Assembly (NCBI RefSeq): GCF_011058155.1
Contig: NZ_JAALFC010000001.1
Location: 186,001-250,000, forward strand
Origin: Litoribacterium kuwaitense
GTDB lineage: Bacteria > Bacillota > Bacilli > Bacillales > DSM-28697
Direction: 5' to 3'
DNA length: 64,000 nt
The notes beneath the pieces are model-generated. The model made no database searches and had not been told where the DNA came from. It was given only the letters and a program-made list of their open reading frames with translations. Numbering within the stretch: the stretch's first letter is position 1; every line of letters starts with the position of its first letter. This document shows positions 9,134 to 17,987 of this stretch, one piece after another. A program made the position numbers and the translations under genes.

Positions 9134-9530
9134 TTATCAAGGCGTAAACAGTCCATTTTAGTGGCACAGGTTACTTTTTGTGCACTTTTCTTTAAAAGAA
9201 AACTTAGCGGAGCAAAAAGGCAAGCAGCGGCTCGACACAAGCTTAATTCATGTGGAGACGAGTGAGCCACCAATGATGTTTATCAACAGACTAAGAGTGC
9301 CAAAGTCGAGAAAACACGTTTGAAGCGTGAATTCATCGGCTTTTTTAATCGATTGGAAAGAAAAGAAATCTAGCCGTCTTCTTATAAATGAGATATAATA
9401 TTTAATTAAAATATAGATAAACTGCAAATTCCCCCTTTTTTATGACAAAAAATATGATACTATTGTTACAATGATAGAGCATTTGTACTCGTACATGGGA
9501 CAAAGCTGAGAAAGGTGGACATTACTTGTC
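9134..9530. other. 397-nt gap between isomerase-like gene and aspartokinase
   Basis: No credible reading frame was seen. It contains an A-centred palindrome of T/A-rich sequence at 9186-9202 and the intrinsic terminator listed at 9303-9346. Possible promoter elements for the aspartokinase are ATGACA at 9442-9447 and TACAAT at 9467-9472, with 19 nt between, which is longer than ideal. I looked for lysine riboswitch, T-box and S-box signatures because of the downstream gene and found none. Confidence 0.4.
9303..9346 (+). terminator. Intrinsic terminator upstream of aspartokinase
   Basis: An outer stem AAGTCGA/TCGGCTT (one wobble) and inner CACG/CGTG enclose TTTGAAG, followed by six T residues. 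It lies 170 nt after the isomerase-like stop and about 185 nt before the aspartokinase start. It may end the spo0A-side transcript or act in an aspartokinase leader. Confidence 0.65.
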
Positions 9531-10934
9531 ATGAAAGTCGCTAAATTCGGAGGAACGTCCGTAGCAAGTGGGGAACAAATTAAAAAAGTGGGAGATATCA
9601 TCCACGAAGATCATGAGCGAAAAATTATCATCGTTTCCGCTCCCGGTAAACGTTTTTCTTCGGATACGAAAACGACCGATCTATTAATTGCCCTAGATAC
9701 GCAAGTTGCTGCAAAAAATCCATATACTGAGGCATTGCAAAGTGTCATTGAACGCTTCCAGGAGATTGCTGCTTCCCTTGGGTGTGGCAATGAACATATT
9801 GTTGCTTTTTCTAAAGAATTGCAAGCACTTTGTGAAGATGACAATATTTCAGACGTTCATCGTACGGATTGTTTGAAAGCTTGTGGTGAAGATTTTAATG
9901 CCCGGTTAATCGCAGCATACTTAAACCATCGTGGAATTAATGCAAAGTATGTCAATCCTCGTGATGCAGGTCTTGTGTTGAGCGATGAGCCTGGAAACGC
10001 ACGTGTCGAACCCGAAACATTTGCCCATTTAAAAAAGCTTCGCGACCTCGAGCATACGGTGGTCATTCCTGGATTCTTCGGTTATTCCAAAAGCGGTCAT
10101 CTCGTCACATTTCCGCGCGGAGGCTCAGATATTTCCGGAGCCATTATTGCTGCAGGCGTACAAGCATCCCTTTACGAAAATTTCACCGACGTTGATTCGG
10201 TGTACGCTGCCAATCCAAATGTCGTCGATCAGCCGAAGAAAATAAAAGAAATGACGTATAAAGAAATGCGGGAGTTATCGTACGCTGGGTTTTCGGTATT
10301 CCATGACGAAGCACTCATGCCGGCATTTCATGCTGGTATACCCGTACGCATTAAAAATACAAACAATCCTGAAGGTGAAGGAACGCTTATTGTCGCGAAG
10401 CGTGATTATGAGACGACGCCGATATCAGGTATTGCCAGTGACGAAGGTTTTGCCAGCATTTACGTAAGTAAATACTTAATGAACCGGGAAGTAGGCTTCG
10501 GGCGAAAGCTTTTGCAAATTTTGGAGGATGAAGAACTATCTTACGAGCATGTTCCTTCAGGAATTGATGATATATCGATTATTTTGCGGGAAGAACAGCT
10601 GACAGCTGAAAAAGAAAAGCGAATTATGGATAAGATCCAAACAGAGCTGCGTGTCGACATGATTAAAATTGAGCGCGGACTTGCTCTCATTATGATTGTC
10701 GGCGAAGGCATGACGAAGACGATAGGCATGGCGGCAAAAGCGACAGCAGCATTTGCCATTGCAAAGGTGAATATTGAAATGATCAATCAAGGATCGTCTG
10801 AAGTGAGCTTGATGTTTGGTGTGAAGGCAAAAGATGTGTCTCGGGCGGTAAAAGCATTATATAATGAATATTTTGGGGAGAATCCGGCTGTAAGCGATGC
10901 TGTAGTGCTTGAGCCAGTGGAAGCTTCTCATTAA
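9531..10934 (+). CDS. Aspartokinase (ThrD/YclM-like)
   Basis: A 467-residue aspartate kinase making aspartyl phosphate, the first step towards lysine, threonine, methionine and diaminopimelate. The catalytic domain begins with KFGGTSV (residues 4-10) and includes FPRGGSDISGA and the ENFTDVDSVYAANP strand. Two ACT-type regulatory segments follow (about 310-460), the second with MIVGEGM and INQGSSEVSLMFGV. The length and single-chain build fit the monofunctional YclM/ThrD type rather than the LysC type with an internal start. Feedback specificity cannot be read from the sequence. GAAAGGTGG precedes the ATG at 9531. A strong bidirectional terminator follows at once. Confidence 0.92.
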   Translation: MKVAKFGGTSVASGEQIKKVGDIIHEDHERKIIIVSAPGKRFSSDTKTTDLLIALDTQVAAKNPYTEALQSVIERFQEIAASLGCGNEHIVAFSKELQALCEDDNISDVHRTDCLKACGEDFNARLIAAYLNHRGINAKYVNPRDAGLVLSDEPGNARVEPETFAHLKKLRDLEHTVVIPGFFGYSKSGHLVTFPRGGSDISGAIIAAGVQASLYENFTDVDSVYAANPNVVDQPKKIKEMTYKEMRELSYAGFSVFHDEALMPAFHAGIPVRIKNTNNPEGEGTLIVAKRDYETTPISGIASDEGFASIYVSKYLMNREVGFGRKLLQILEDEELSYEHVPSGIDDISIILREEQLTAEKEKRIMDKIQTELRVDMIKIERGLALIMIVGEGMTKTIGMAAKATAAFAIAKVNIEMINQGSSEVSLMFGVKAKDVSRAVKALYNEYFGENPAVSDAVVLEPVEASH

Positions 10935-11213
10935 AAAAACTGAGGGTATCATTCCCTCAGTTTTTTGAGTTGTTCGTTTATTTTTTGTGCGACGCGCTGG
11001 GATTTTTCCATTTTTGCGATCGCGAAAAACGACAAACCCACCGATCAAATAAAGACCCACTCCTAAAAAAAATAGACCAGCAAAAAACTGCATCCATAAA
11101 TAAGGATACGGAAATTGAAGACTGGCAAAAAGCACGTCTCGCAAAAGCTTAATGCCATAAGCCGCCGATGCGATTGGAATAAGAATAAGCATTAGGACAA
11201 AAAAACGAAGCAA
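10857..11213 (-). CDS. yqzF: DUF2627 small membrane protein (YqzF-like), 3' end doubtful
   Basis: Begins with TTG at 11213, seven nt after GGGAGGA, giving MLRFFVLMLILIP and two membrane segments (about 3-20 and 40-63) ending in VVFRDRKNGK, the YqzF pattern. YqzF is a small protein of unknown function usually near the bkd genes. As written the frame runs to 10857, crossing the terminator at 10933-10966 and 78 nt of antisense aspartokinase sequence, for 118 residues. If one base of the T5 run at 11003-11007 is surplus, the frame changes to a plausible KSQRVAQKINEQLKKLRE tail stopping in the terminator loop (10949), for 87 residues. I favour the second reading. The N-terminal part is secure. Confidence 0.72.
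   Translation of the reverse strand: MLRFFVLMLILIPIASAAYGIKLLRDVLFASLQFPYPYLWMQFFAGLFFLGVGLYLIGGFVVFRDRKNGKIPARRTKNKRTTQKTEGMIPSVFLMRSFHWLKHYSIAYSRILPKIFII
10933..10966. terminator. Bidirectional intrinsic terminator between aspartokinase and DUF2627 gene
   Basis: A perfect stem of ACTGAGGG with CCCTCAGT is flanked by seven A residues on the left and six T residues on the right, so it can work for both convergent genes. The minus-strand frame of the DUF2627 gene runs into or through this hairpin. Confidence 0.9.
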
Positions 11214-11366
11214 AAAACATTCCTCCCTCTAACGAACTATTCGACGTCGCGTTATAAACATGGTTTAATGGTAAGGAAAGCTATTCAAAAGGTACGCACT
11301 ATTTGCGAGCTTGTCAAGAACAAGACGCAAAGTACGTGTGAATGTGTACATAGAAAGGAGCGGCTT

Positions 11367-12767
11367 ATGACCAAGTCCTATGATCTAATCATTCTAGGTG
11401 GTGGTGTGGGTGGCTATACGGCAGCCATTCGAGCTTCTCAACTCGGTATGAAGACAGCAATCATCGAAAAAAATCAGGTAGGAGGCACTTGTCTTCATGA
11501 AGGGTGTATACCGACAAAAGCCTTTTTAAAAAGTGCGGAAGTGTTACAGCAAATTCATCGTGCAGAGCGTTTTGGTATTGAAAATGCTTTTGCTTCTTTA
11601 AATTTTACAAGTGTTGCCGAACGGAAAAATAACATCGTCAATGCGCTGTACAAAGGCGTTCAACAGCTCATGAAGCAAGCGAAAGTCGACATTTTTGTCG
11701 GTCACGGAAAAATTGAATCTGCGCCCCAGCAAGCTGAAGATGAACAATTTACAGTCTCGGTGAATGAAGATACAGTCCTTCGTGGAACGCGGATTCTCAT
11801 TGCTACAGGTGCAAAAAGTCGTTGGATTTCTGAAGCTCCTATAAATCATGACCTAGTCTTAAGCTCTGCTGATATGGTAAAATTAACTCAGCTCCCAGAA
11901 TCGCTGACAATTATCGGTGGCGGAGTGATAGGTGTTGAATGGGCTTCGATGATGGCTGACTTCGGCGTTCGTGTTACATTACTTGAAGTCGCTGATCGTC
12001 TCTTGCCAAACGAAGACCGTCATATATCAGAAGCGATGCAAAAGAGTTTGAAGAAAAAAGCGGTCAACTGTTTAACGGGCATTACTGATCTTGACATCAC
12101 GACAGAAGATAAAGTTACAGTACAATGCGTTAAAGAAGGCGAACCATATGATGTCACAAGTGATCTCCTCCTTGTTGCAGTAGGTCGTGAAGCACTGACG
12201 CATGACCTTGGTTTACAGGACGTAGGCATTAACACCGAACGATCTGCCATAGCTGTGGATGATTATCAACAAACGAATATCCAAGGTATTTATGCCTGCG
12301 GGGATTGTACAGAAGGTCCTCAATTGGCTCATAAGGCGGCTTGGCAAGGAAAAATGGCTGTCGAGCATGCCGCGGGGTTAAACGTCGAGCCAATGCCGAT
12401 GCATATGATTCCTCGTTGTGTTTATGGAGCGCCGCAGGCGGCAAGTGTCGGTTTTACAGAAGAAGAATTACAAACAAAAAACATCTCATATCAAGCAAAA
12501 ACCTTTCCTTTTCAATTAAATGGAAAAGCATTAATTGAAGATACGGAAGGCTTTGCCAAGCTTTTATACGATCATGCATCGGGCGATGTGCTCGGCATAC
12601 ACTTATTTGGAGATCATGTTACTGAAATGATTGCAGCCGGCACGATGTCGCTGTATGTCAATGGGGCGGTTAATGAAGTCGCGGAAATGGTTTTTCCACA
12701 CCCGACGATTTCGGAGTCTTTAAATGAAGCTGCCAAAATGGCGATTGGCACGCCGGTGCATATTTAA
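11367..12767 (+). CDS. lpdV: Dihydrolipoamide dehydrogenase of branched-chain 2-oxoacid complex (E3)
   Basis: A 466-residue FAD-dependent disulfide oxidoreductase that reoxidises the dihydrolipoyl groups of E2 with NAD. Visible motifs: N-terminal FAD dinucleotide fold GGGVGGYTAA, redox-active CysX4Cys in GGTCLHEGCIPTK, NAD fold IIGGGVIGVEWAS, second FAD site YACGDCT, and the C-terminal dimer-interface HPTISE with the catalytic His. The ATG at 11367 follows AAAGGAGCGG; the longer in-frame start at 11268 lacks support. It heads the bkd operon, 14 nt before bkdAA. Confidence 0.94.
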   Translation: MTKSYDLIILGGGVGGYTAAIRASQLGMKTAIIEKNQVGGTCLHEGCIPTKAFLKSAEVLQQIHRAERFGIENAFASLNFTSVAERKNNIVNALYKGVQQLMKQAKVDIFVGHGKIESAPQQAEDEQFTVSVNEDTVLRGTRILIATGAKSRWISEAPINHDLVLSSADMVKLTQLPESLTIIGGGVIGVEWASMMADFGVRVTLLEVADRLLPNEDRHISEAMQKSLKKKAVNCLTGITDLDITTEDKVTVQCVKEGEPYDVTSDLLLVAVGREALTHDLGLQDVGINTERSAIAVDDYQQTNIQGIYACGDCTEGPQLAHKAAWQGKMAVEHAAGLNVEPMPMHMIPRCVYGAPQAASVGFTEEELQTKNISYQAKTFPFQLNGKALIEDTEGFAKLLYDHASGDVLGIHLFGDHVTEMIAAGTMSLYVNGAVNEVAEMVFPHPTISESLNEAAKMAIGTPVHI

Positions 12768-12781
12768 GAGGAGGGGAAGTT

Positions 12782-13789
12782 GTGAAGAATAACAGGCACC
12801 GTTCACTCGGACTGACAGACGAAGATGTCATTCAAATGTATAAAACGATGCTTTTGGCTCGTAAAGTGGACAACCGTACGTGGTTGTTAAACCGTGCTGG
12901 GAAGATCGGTTTCGTAATTTCGTGTAAAGGGCATGAAGGTGCCCAAGTTGGTGCTGCCTTTGCGCTCCAGCCGGGGACAGACTATTTATTACCATACTAT
13001 CGTGACCATGCACTCGTCCTTCATTTTGGGATGACCGCAGCGGATTTGATGTATTCCAATTTTGGACGCGCCCAAGACCCTTCATCCGCGGGCCGGCAAA
13101 TGCCGGGGCATTTTGGGAAGAAGTCGAGTCGGATCGTTACCGCCTCCTCTCCGGTGACAACGCAAGTTCCGCATGCTGCTGGAATTGCTTTAGCTGGGAA
13201 AATGAAAGGCGAATCTTTTGTGACGTTTACGTCGTTTGGTGAAGGTTCTTCGAATCAAGGTGATTTTCACGAAGGGCTTAATTTTGCCGGTGTTCATAAG
13301 CTTCCATCCATTTTCATGTGCCAGAATAACCGTTATGCGATCTCTGTTCCCCATCATAAACAGCTTGCCTGCGAGCAAGTGTCAGATCGTGCAGCAGGTT
13401 ACGGAATGCCAGGGGTGACCGTGGAAGGCAACGACGTGTTAGGCGTGTATGAGGCGGTTAAAAACGCGCGAGAACGGGCAATGAATGGTGAAGGCTCAAC
13501 ATTAATTGAGGTCATGGTTGAGCGAATGACGGCTCATTCTAGCGACGATGATGATCGCAGTTATCGGCCGTCTGAAGAATTTGACCTGTTTGCAGCTAAT
13601 GACCCCATTACCGTGTTCAAAGGAGAGCTCATTGAGGCCGGCTTGCTCTCAGATGAACTTGAGCAAAGCATTGAGACCGAGTTGGATGCGATTGTCGATG
13701 AGGCGACAGAGCTGGCGGAACAAGCCTCCGAGGCGGATGAAGACTCCTTGGAACGTTACGTGTACGACACAGAAGGGGGGGCGTCTTAA
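12782..13789 (+). CDS. bkdAA: Branched-chain 2-oxoacid dehydrogenase E1 alpha subunit
   Basis: A 335-residue thiamine-diphosphate subunit. With BkdAB it decarboxylates the 2-oxo acids of valine, leucine and isoleucine, supplying acyl-CoA primers for branched fatty acids. The TPP segment GEGSSNQGDFHEG...NNRYAIS and the phosphorylation-loop-like SSDDDDRSYR are visible. GTG start at 12782 behind GAGGGG. The gene overlaps bkdAB by one base (TAATG), typical of coupled E1 subunits. Confidence 0.94.
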   Translation: MKNNRHRSLGLTDEDVIQMYKTMLLARKVDNRTWLLNRAGKIGFVISCKGHEGAQVGAAFALQPGTDYLLPYYRDHALVLHFGMTAADLMYSNFGRAQDPSSAGRQMPGHFGKKSSRIVTASSPVTTQVPHAAGIALAGKMKGESFVTFTSFGEGSSNQGDFHEGLNFAGVHKLPSIFMCQNNRYAISVPHHKQLACEQVSDRAAGYGMPGVTVEGNDVLGVYEAVKNARERAMNGEGSTLIEVMVERMTAHSSDDDDRSYRPSEEFDLFAANDPITVFKGELIEAGLLSDELEQSIETELDAIVDEATELAEQASEADEDSLERYVYDTEGGAS

Positions 13790-14772
13790 TGGCAGTAATG
13801 AATTATTTAGAAGCAATTAAGACGGCATTACACGAAGAAATGGCCCGCGACGAAAATGTCTTTGTCATTGGCGAAGATGTCGGCGTCCGTGGCGGTGTTT
13901 TTCGGGCAACGGAAGGGCTGTACGAAACGTATGGTGAAGAACGTGTCATCGACTCGCCTTTGGCGGAGTCAGCCATTGCTGGTGTTGGTGTTGGGGCAGC
14001 CATGTACGGAATGCGCCCTGTTTGTGAAATGCAGTTTGCCGACTTTATTTTACCCGCAGTAAACCAGATTGTGTCTGAAGCGGCGAAAATACGCTATCGT
14101 TCAAACAACGATTGGACTTGCCCTGTAACGATTAGAGCACCTTTTGGTGGAGGGGTAAAAGGCGCACTTTATCATTCTCAATCGCTAGAAGCTTTGTTTG
14201 CAGGCACACCAGGGTTACGCATTGTCATCCCTTCGAGCCCTCGTGATGCTAGAGCATTGCTGAAAGCGTCGATTCGCTCAAATGATCCCGTCCTCTTTTT
14301 TGAGCATAAGAGAGCTTATCGTCTGTTAAAAGAAGACGTTCCTGAAGAAGAGGAAGTCATGGATATTACAAAAGCAGCCGTCAAACGAGAAGGCGATGAT
14401 TTGACAGTGATCACCTATGGCCTTTGTGTTCATTACGCTTTGGAAGCAGCAAAGCGATTAGAAGAGGATGGCATATCCGTCCATGTCCTCGACTTACGCT
14501 CTGTTTATCCTATGGACCGCGAAGCGATCGTTGAGGCGGTCAATAAAACAGGCAAAGCATTACTCGTTACCGAAGACAACTATGAAAGCTCCGTTCTCGG
14601 TGAAGTGGCAGCGATCATTGGGGAAGAATGTCTCTTTCAACTGGATGCTCCTTTGCAGAGGGTTTGTGGACCGGATTCTCCGGCAATGCCTTTCGCGCCG
14701 AGTCTTGAAAAACACTTTTTAGTTTCACCCGAAAAAATTGAAAAGGCGATGAGACAGCTTGCTGCTTTTTAA
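13789..14772 (+). CDS. bkdAB: Branched-chain 2-oxoacid dehydrogenase E1 beta subunit
   Basis: A 327-residue transketolase-like subunit that completes the E1 active site. Conserved pieces include GEDVGVRGGVFRAT, DSPLAESAIAGVGVGAA, the PFGGGVKGALYHSQS loop and DLRSVYPMDREAI in the C-terminal domain. It overlaps bkdAA by one base, and a 42-nt spacer with a strong AAGGAGG site leads to bkdB. It is part of the lpdV-bkdAA-bkdAB-bkdB operon. Confidence 0.95.
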   Translation: MAVMNYLEAIKTALHEEMARDENVFVIGEDVGVRGGVFRATEGLYETYGEERVIDSPLAESAIAGVGVGAAMYGMRPVCEMQFADFILPAVNQIVSEAAKIRYRSNNDWTCPVTIRAPFGGGVKGALYHSQSLEALFAGTPGLRIVIPSSPRDARALLKASIRSNDPVLFFEHKRAYRLLKEDVPEEEEVMDITKAAVKREGDDLTVITYGLCVHYALEAAKRLEEDGISVHVLDLRSVYPMDREAIVEAVNKTGKALLVTEDNYESSVLGEVAAIIGEECLFQLDAPLQRVCGPDSPAMPFAPSLEKHFLVSPEKIEKAMRQLAAF

Positions 14773-14814
14773 GAGGAACCTAATTCATTTAGTGCTAGGA
14801 AGGAGGAGCTCAAG

Positions 14815-16095
14815 GTGCCTGTAGAGACAATTCGCATGCCGCAACTAGGGGAAAGCGTCACAGAAGGAACGATTAGCAGGTGGCTTGTCAAGGAAGGCGA
14901 TCACGTCAAAAAATATGAGCCGATTGCTGAAGTGATGACCGATAAAGTGAGTGCGGAAATTCCTTCAACCAAACAGGGGTCTATTTCTGAGCTGATTGCC
15001 GGTGAGGGAGATACCATTTCTGTCGGGGAGGCTATTTGTAAGATGGACGTCGCTGAGGCACCCTCGGCGGCGAAAACAGGGACTCCTCAAAAACAAGCAT
15101 TTCAATCAACACCTACACCTTCAAGACCTACACGACATAAAACGTTTAAAATACTTGATAAAAAGCGTTATTCACCAGCAGTTCGCTGGCTTGCAGAAAA
15201 AGAAGGTGTCGTGCTTGAAAACGTCACTGGTACTGGTGCGCAGGGGCGTGTAACGCGAAAAGACGTAGAACGTTATCTCGCTTCTCTCGAGACCGTGGCT
15301 GAAGCCCCATCATCGTCAAGTGAGATTGACCAATCAACGGTCACGGACAAAGTCATTAAAGATACGGTGACTGAAGGGCTTGATGTTGAACGCGGGGATG
15401 TCGTCATTCCAGTGAAGGGTGTCCGTTCCGTCATTGCAAAAAATATGCTGCGGAGTACAACTGAAATTCCGCATGCATGGACGATGGTTGAAGTTGATGT
15501 GACCGGGCTCGTTCAGCTTCGTAAATCAATTAAAGATCAATTTTATAGCAAAGAAGGCTATGGCATTACTTATTTTCCGTTTTTTATTAATGCTGTCGTT
15601 GAGGCACTACGTGAATATCCGCAATTAAATTCGGTCTGGGCAGGAGATCGGATTATCCAGAAAAACAATATTAACATTTCGATTGCGGTCGCAACCGATG
15701 ACGCCCTTTTTGTTCCTGTCATTCGACATGCAGATGAAAAAAGCGTTAAAGGCCTTGCACGAGAAGTCACGACGTTAGCGTCAAAGGTGCGCTCCGGAAA
15801 CATTTCGTCAGAAGAGATGAGCGGAGGAACGTTCACTGTCAACAATGCCGGCTCATTCGGATCTGTTCAATCAATGGGTATTATTAATTATCCACAGGCC
15901 GCCCTTTTACAAGTAGAGTCAATCGTCAAACGCCCTGTCGTGATGGAAGACGGGAGTATAGAAGCACGGGATATGGTTAACCTTTGCTTATCACTCGACC
16001 ACCGTATTCTGGATGGACTCGTTTGTGGCCGTTTCCTCGGAAGGGTAAAGGAGTTACTCGAAAGAATTGATCCAAAAGAAACGACGATATACTAA
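14815..16095 (+). CDS. bkdB: Branched-chain 2-oxoacid dehydrogenase E2 (lipoamide acyltransferase)
   Basis: A 426-residue core subunit with three modules. Residues 1-78 form a lipoyl domain with the lipoylated lysine in EVMTDKVSAE. A peripheral subunit-binding domain lies near 122-160 (SPAVRWLAEKEGV...GRVTRKDV). The C-terminal acyltransferase domain (about 195-426) has the catalytic DHRILDG, the HxxxDG motif. Low-complexity linkers rich in Ser, Thr and Ala join them. GTG start at 14815 behind AAGGAGGAG. It ends the operon; hairpins follow. Confidence 0.95.
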   Translation: MPVETIRMPQLGESVTEGTISRWLVKEGDHVKKYEPIAEVMTDKVSAEIPSTKQGSISELIAGEGDTISVGEAICKMDVAEAPSAAKTGTPQKQAFQSTPTPSRPTRHKTFKILDKKRYSPAVRWLAEKEGVVLENVTGTGAQGRVTRKDVERYLASLETVAEAPSSSSEIDQSTVTDKVIKDTVTEGLDVERGDVVIPVKGVRSVIAKNMLRSTTEIPHAWTMVEVDVTGLVQLRKSIKDQFYSKEGYGITYFPFFINAVVEALREYPQLNSVWAGDRIIQKNNINISIAVATDDALFVPVIRHADEKSVKGLAREVTTLASKVRSGNISSEEMSGGTFTVNNAGSFGSVQSMGIINYPQAALLQVESIVKRPVVMEDGSIEARDMVNLCLSLDHRILDGLVCGRFLGRVKELLERIDPKETTIY

Positions 16096-16536
16096 GCCAT
16101 GTTACACGCTTGAAGTCACGATGAACGTCGTGGCTTCAAGGTGTAGACAAAGGCTTTTTAGAGTTTCTACACATAGTCTATCTTTCCTTAACATGCCGTT
16201 TTGTCTGTTTAAAAAAGCACTCGTCACTCTTGGCGAGAAGGCGAGAGAGGACGAGCGCGCCATACAACGACGGGTGAAAAGCGTTTGTCAACAGGCTGAC
16301 GTCGTTAGCTTTTCCCTGTGACGACAAAAAGGGCTGCGTCGGGGGAACGCAGCCTTCATAGGGAGTTTATAGGGTATGGGGTCTCGATGCTACATTATTT
16401 GGATTCCCTTTTTTAACAAATCTAAACCTATTTTACGGTAAAAAATAAAGCGGGAAATTGCTTGAGGTCTTTGGGTGGACAAGTTCATTCAAGAGATGCT
16501 CGAAATGATAACATGACGTGAAAGGATGGGATTCAA
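16096..16536. other. 441-nt hairpin-rich gap after bkdB
   Basis: No supported gene. A 13-pair stem with a six-base loop lies at 16109-16140 (CTTGAAG...CTTCAAG, extended by ACAC/GTGT to 16104-16144), probably the end of the bkd transcript although no T-run follows. A GTCGT/ACGAC pairing spans about 16303-16325. A perfect 8-pair stem, GGCTGCGT/ACGCAGCC, lies at 16332-16354. The density of structure could equally mean an untranslated RNA or the leader of brxB. Confidence 0.45.
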
Positions 16537-16956
16537 TTGACTTTTAATATCTTTCATCCAGATGGAGAAGACTACGTGTCTATGGCTAGAAAAGACGCCG
16601 AAGAGGCAGGGTTTGAAAGCTTGCGAACAGCAGAGGAAGTCAAAGGCGCACTTGATCAGTCTGGTCTCATTGTCGTATTTGTCAACTCCATTTGTGGTTG
16701 CGCCGGTGGCATTGCTCGTCCGGCTGGGAAAGCGTGGCTTCAGACAACGAGAGATGTTAAGGCATATACGGTGTTTGCTGGACAGGATAAAGAAGCAACG
16801 GAGACGGCTCGAGCTTACTTTACAGGTTATCCTCCATCGTCCCCGTCGTTTGCTGTTCTTCGTGATGGTGAAATGATTGGAATGGTTGAACGTTTAGAGA
16901 TCGAAGGAGCTTCGCCTGAAGAGGTAACGAAAAAGCTTACACAGCTAACTAGCTAA
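16537..16956 (+). CDS. brxB: Bacilliredoxin BrxB (YqiW/YphP family)
   Basis: A 139-residue thioredoxin-fold protein of the bacilliredoxin family. These proteins remove bacillithiol from S-bacillithiolated proteins after oxidative stress. The CGC active site in VNSICGCAGGIARPA and the family segment VFAGQDKEAT...GYPPSSPSFAV are both present. A TTG start at 16537 behind AAAGGATGGG is used. Its position after bkdB matches yqiW (BrxB) of B. subtilis rather than yphP (BrxA). Confidence 0.93.
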   Translation: MTFNIFHPDGEDYVSMARKDAEEAGFESLRTAEEVKGALDQSGLIVVFVNSICGCAGGIARPAGKAWLQTTRDVKAYTVFAGQDKEATETARAYFTGYPPSSPSFAVLRDGEMIGMVERLEIEGASPEEVTKKLTQLTS

Positions 16957-16975
16957 GGGGTAAAGGCGGCGTTAC

Positions 16976-17935
16976 ATGATGCGGATGTATAGAATAGGCT
17001 ATCGAACAGTAAAAACTGCAGCTGGCACCGCAGCTTCAATTGCAATTGCACAGGCGTTGTTGCTTCCTAACGCCGCCTCTGCCGGAATTATTTCGATATT
17101 ATGTATTAAGCCGACTCAGAAAAAATCTTTAATTAGCGCTGGACAGCGTTTTGTCGCTTGTGTTTTGGCCATTATTTTTTCGGCATTGTTTTTTGAGGCG
17201 TTTGGATACGAGCCGCTTACGGTTGCTTTGCTGCTTTTGTTTTTTATTCCTGTAACCGTTATGCTCAAGGTCGAGGAAGGCATCATTACAAGCTCAGTGA
17301 TCGTGCTGCATTTCTATTTAGCGGAGCAATTCACTTGGGTCTTTGCCTTTCAAGAAGTGCTCATTATCGTCATTGGTATTGGGATGGCACTCGTATTAAA
17401 TTTGTACATTCCTAAAAATGAAGCGTCTCTAAGTAAATTGCAATCTCAGCTGGAGGAACAGTACAGTCAGATTTTTATCGAGCTGGCTTCTTTTCTTAGA
17501 GAAGGGCGTATGGACTGGAACGGTCAGGAAATTACGGTGGCCGCATCCTGCATTGAACAGGGAAAAGAGCTGGCGTTACGAAATGCTGAAAGCTATCTGT
17601 TGCGGAATAAAAATAAGTATTACCATTATTTTAAAATGCGTGAGAAACAGTTTGACATTATTGAGCGGATTTTATCGACCGTTTCCCGCATGCCGGTCAC
17701 TGTGAAACAAGGAGAAATGATTGCGGATTTTTTAACGGAGCTCAGCCTGTCGATTATTCATCCGGAGAATAGAGCGCACGTCTATGCTGACAAGCTAATG
17801 CATTTGAAAGAGGAAATGAGAGAAACGGATTTGCCGCAGACGCGAGAAGAATTTGAAGTCCGCGCCCTACTGTATTATTTCATTACCGAAATGGAAAGGT
17901 ATCTGGACATAAAGCGTCATTTTTACCCAGTGTAA
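16976..17935 (+). CDS. yqjA: YqjA-like aromatic acid exporter family membrane protein
   Basis: A 319-residue protein. The N-terminal half holds several membrane segments (about residues 12-35, 50-66, 68-86, 95-112 and 118-137). The C-terminal half is a soluble, charged helical domain rich in Glu, Lys and Arg. This is the layout of the DUF939/ArAE_1 family, which has no proven substrate in Bacillus. The first of two close ATGs is taken. It lies 19 nt after brxB, the same neighbourhood as yqjA in B. subtilis. A terminator hairpin follows directly. Confidence 0.8.
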   Translation: MMRMYRIGYRTVKTAAGTAASIAIAQALLLPNAASAGIISILCIKPTQKKSLISAGQRFVACVLAIIFSALFFEAFGYEPLTVALLLLFFIPVTVMLKVEEGIITSSVIVLHFYLAEQFTWVFAFQEVLIIVIGIGMALVLNLYIPKNEASLSKLQSQLEEQYSQIFIELASFLREGRMDWNGQEITVAASCIEQGKELALRNAESYLLRNKNKYYHYFKMREKQFDIIERILSTVSRMPVTVKQGEMIADFLTELSLSIIHPENRAHVYADKLMHLKEEMRETDLPQTREEFEVRALLYYFITEMERYLDIKRHFYPV

Positions 17936-17950
17936 ACTAAAATAATCGAG

Positions 17951-17984
17951 GGCACTCTACTGTGTAAAACAGGGGGTGCTTTTT
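17951..17984 (+). terminator. Terminator hairpin containing the next gene's Shine-Dalgarno
   Basis: GCAC pairs with GTGC and CTGT with ACAG around GTAAA, followed by five T residues. The right arm includes AGGGGG (17971-17976), the only ribosome site for the GTG start at 17988. Confidence 0.6.
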
Positions 17985-17987
17985 AAC

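Noticed and set aside
9134-9530. Lysine riboswitch, T-box or S-box in front of the aspartokinase
   Set aside because: None of the conserved motifs of these leaders is present.
11291-11306. Possible sigma-L (-24/-12) promoter before lpdV
   Set aside because: The GG and GC elements are 12 nt apart instead of the required 10.
16067-16321. 84-codon frame after bkdB
   Set aside because: No ribosome site, runs across a perfect hairpin, and its residues look random.
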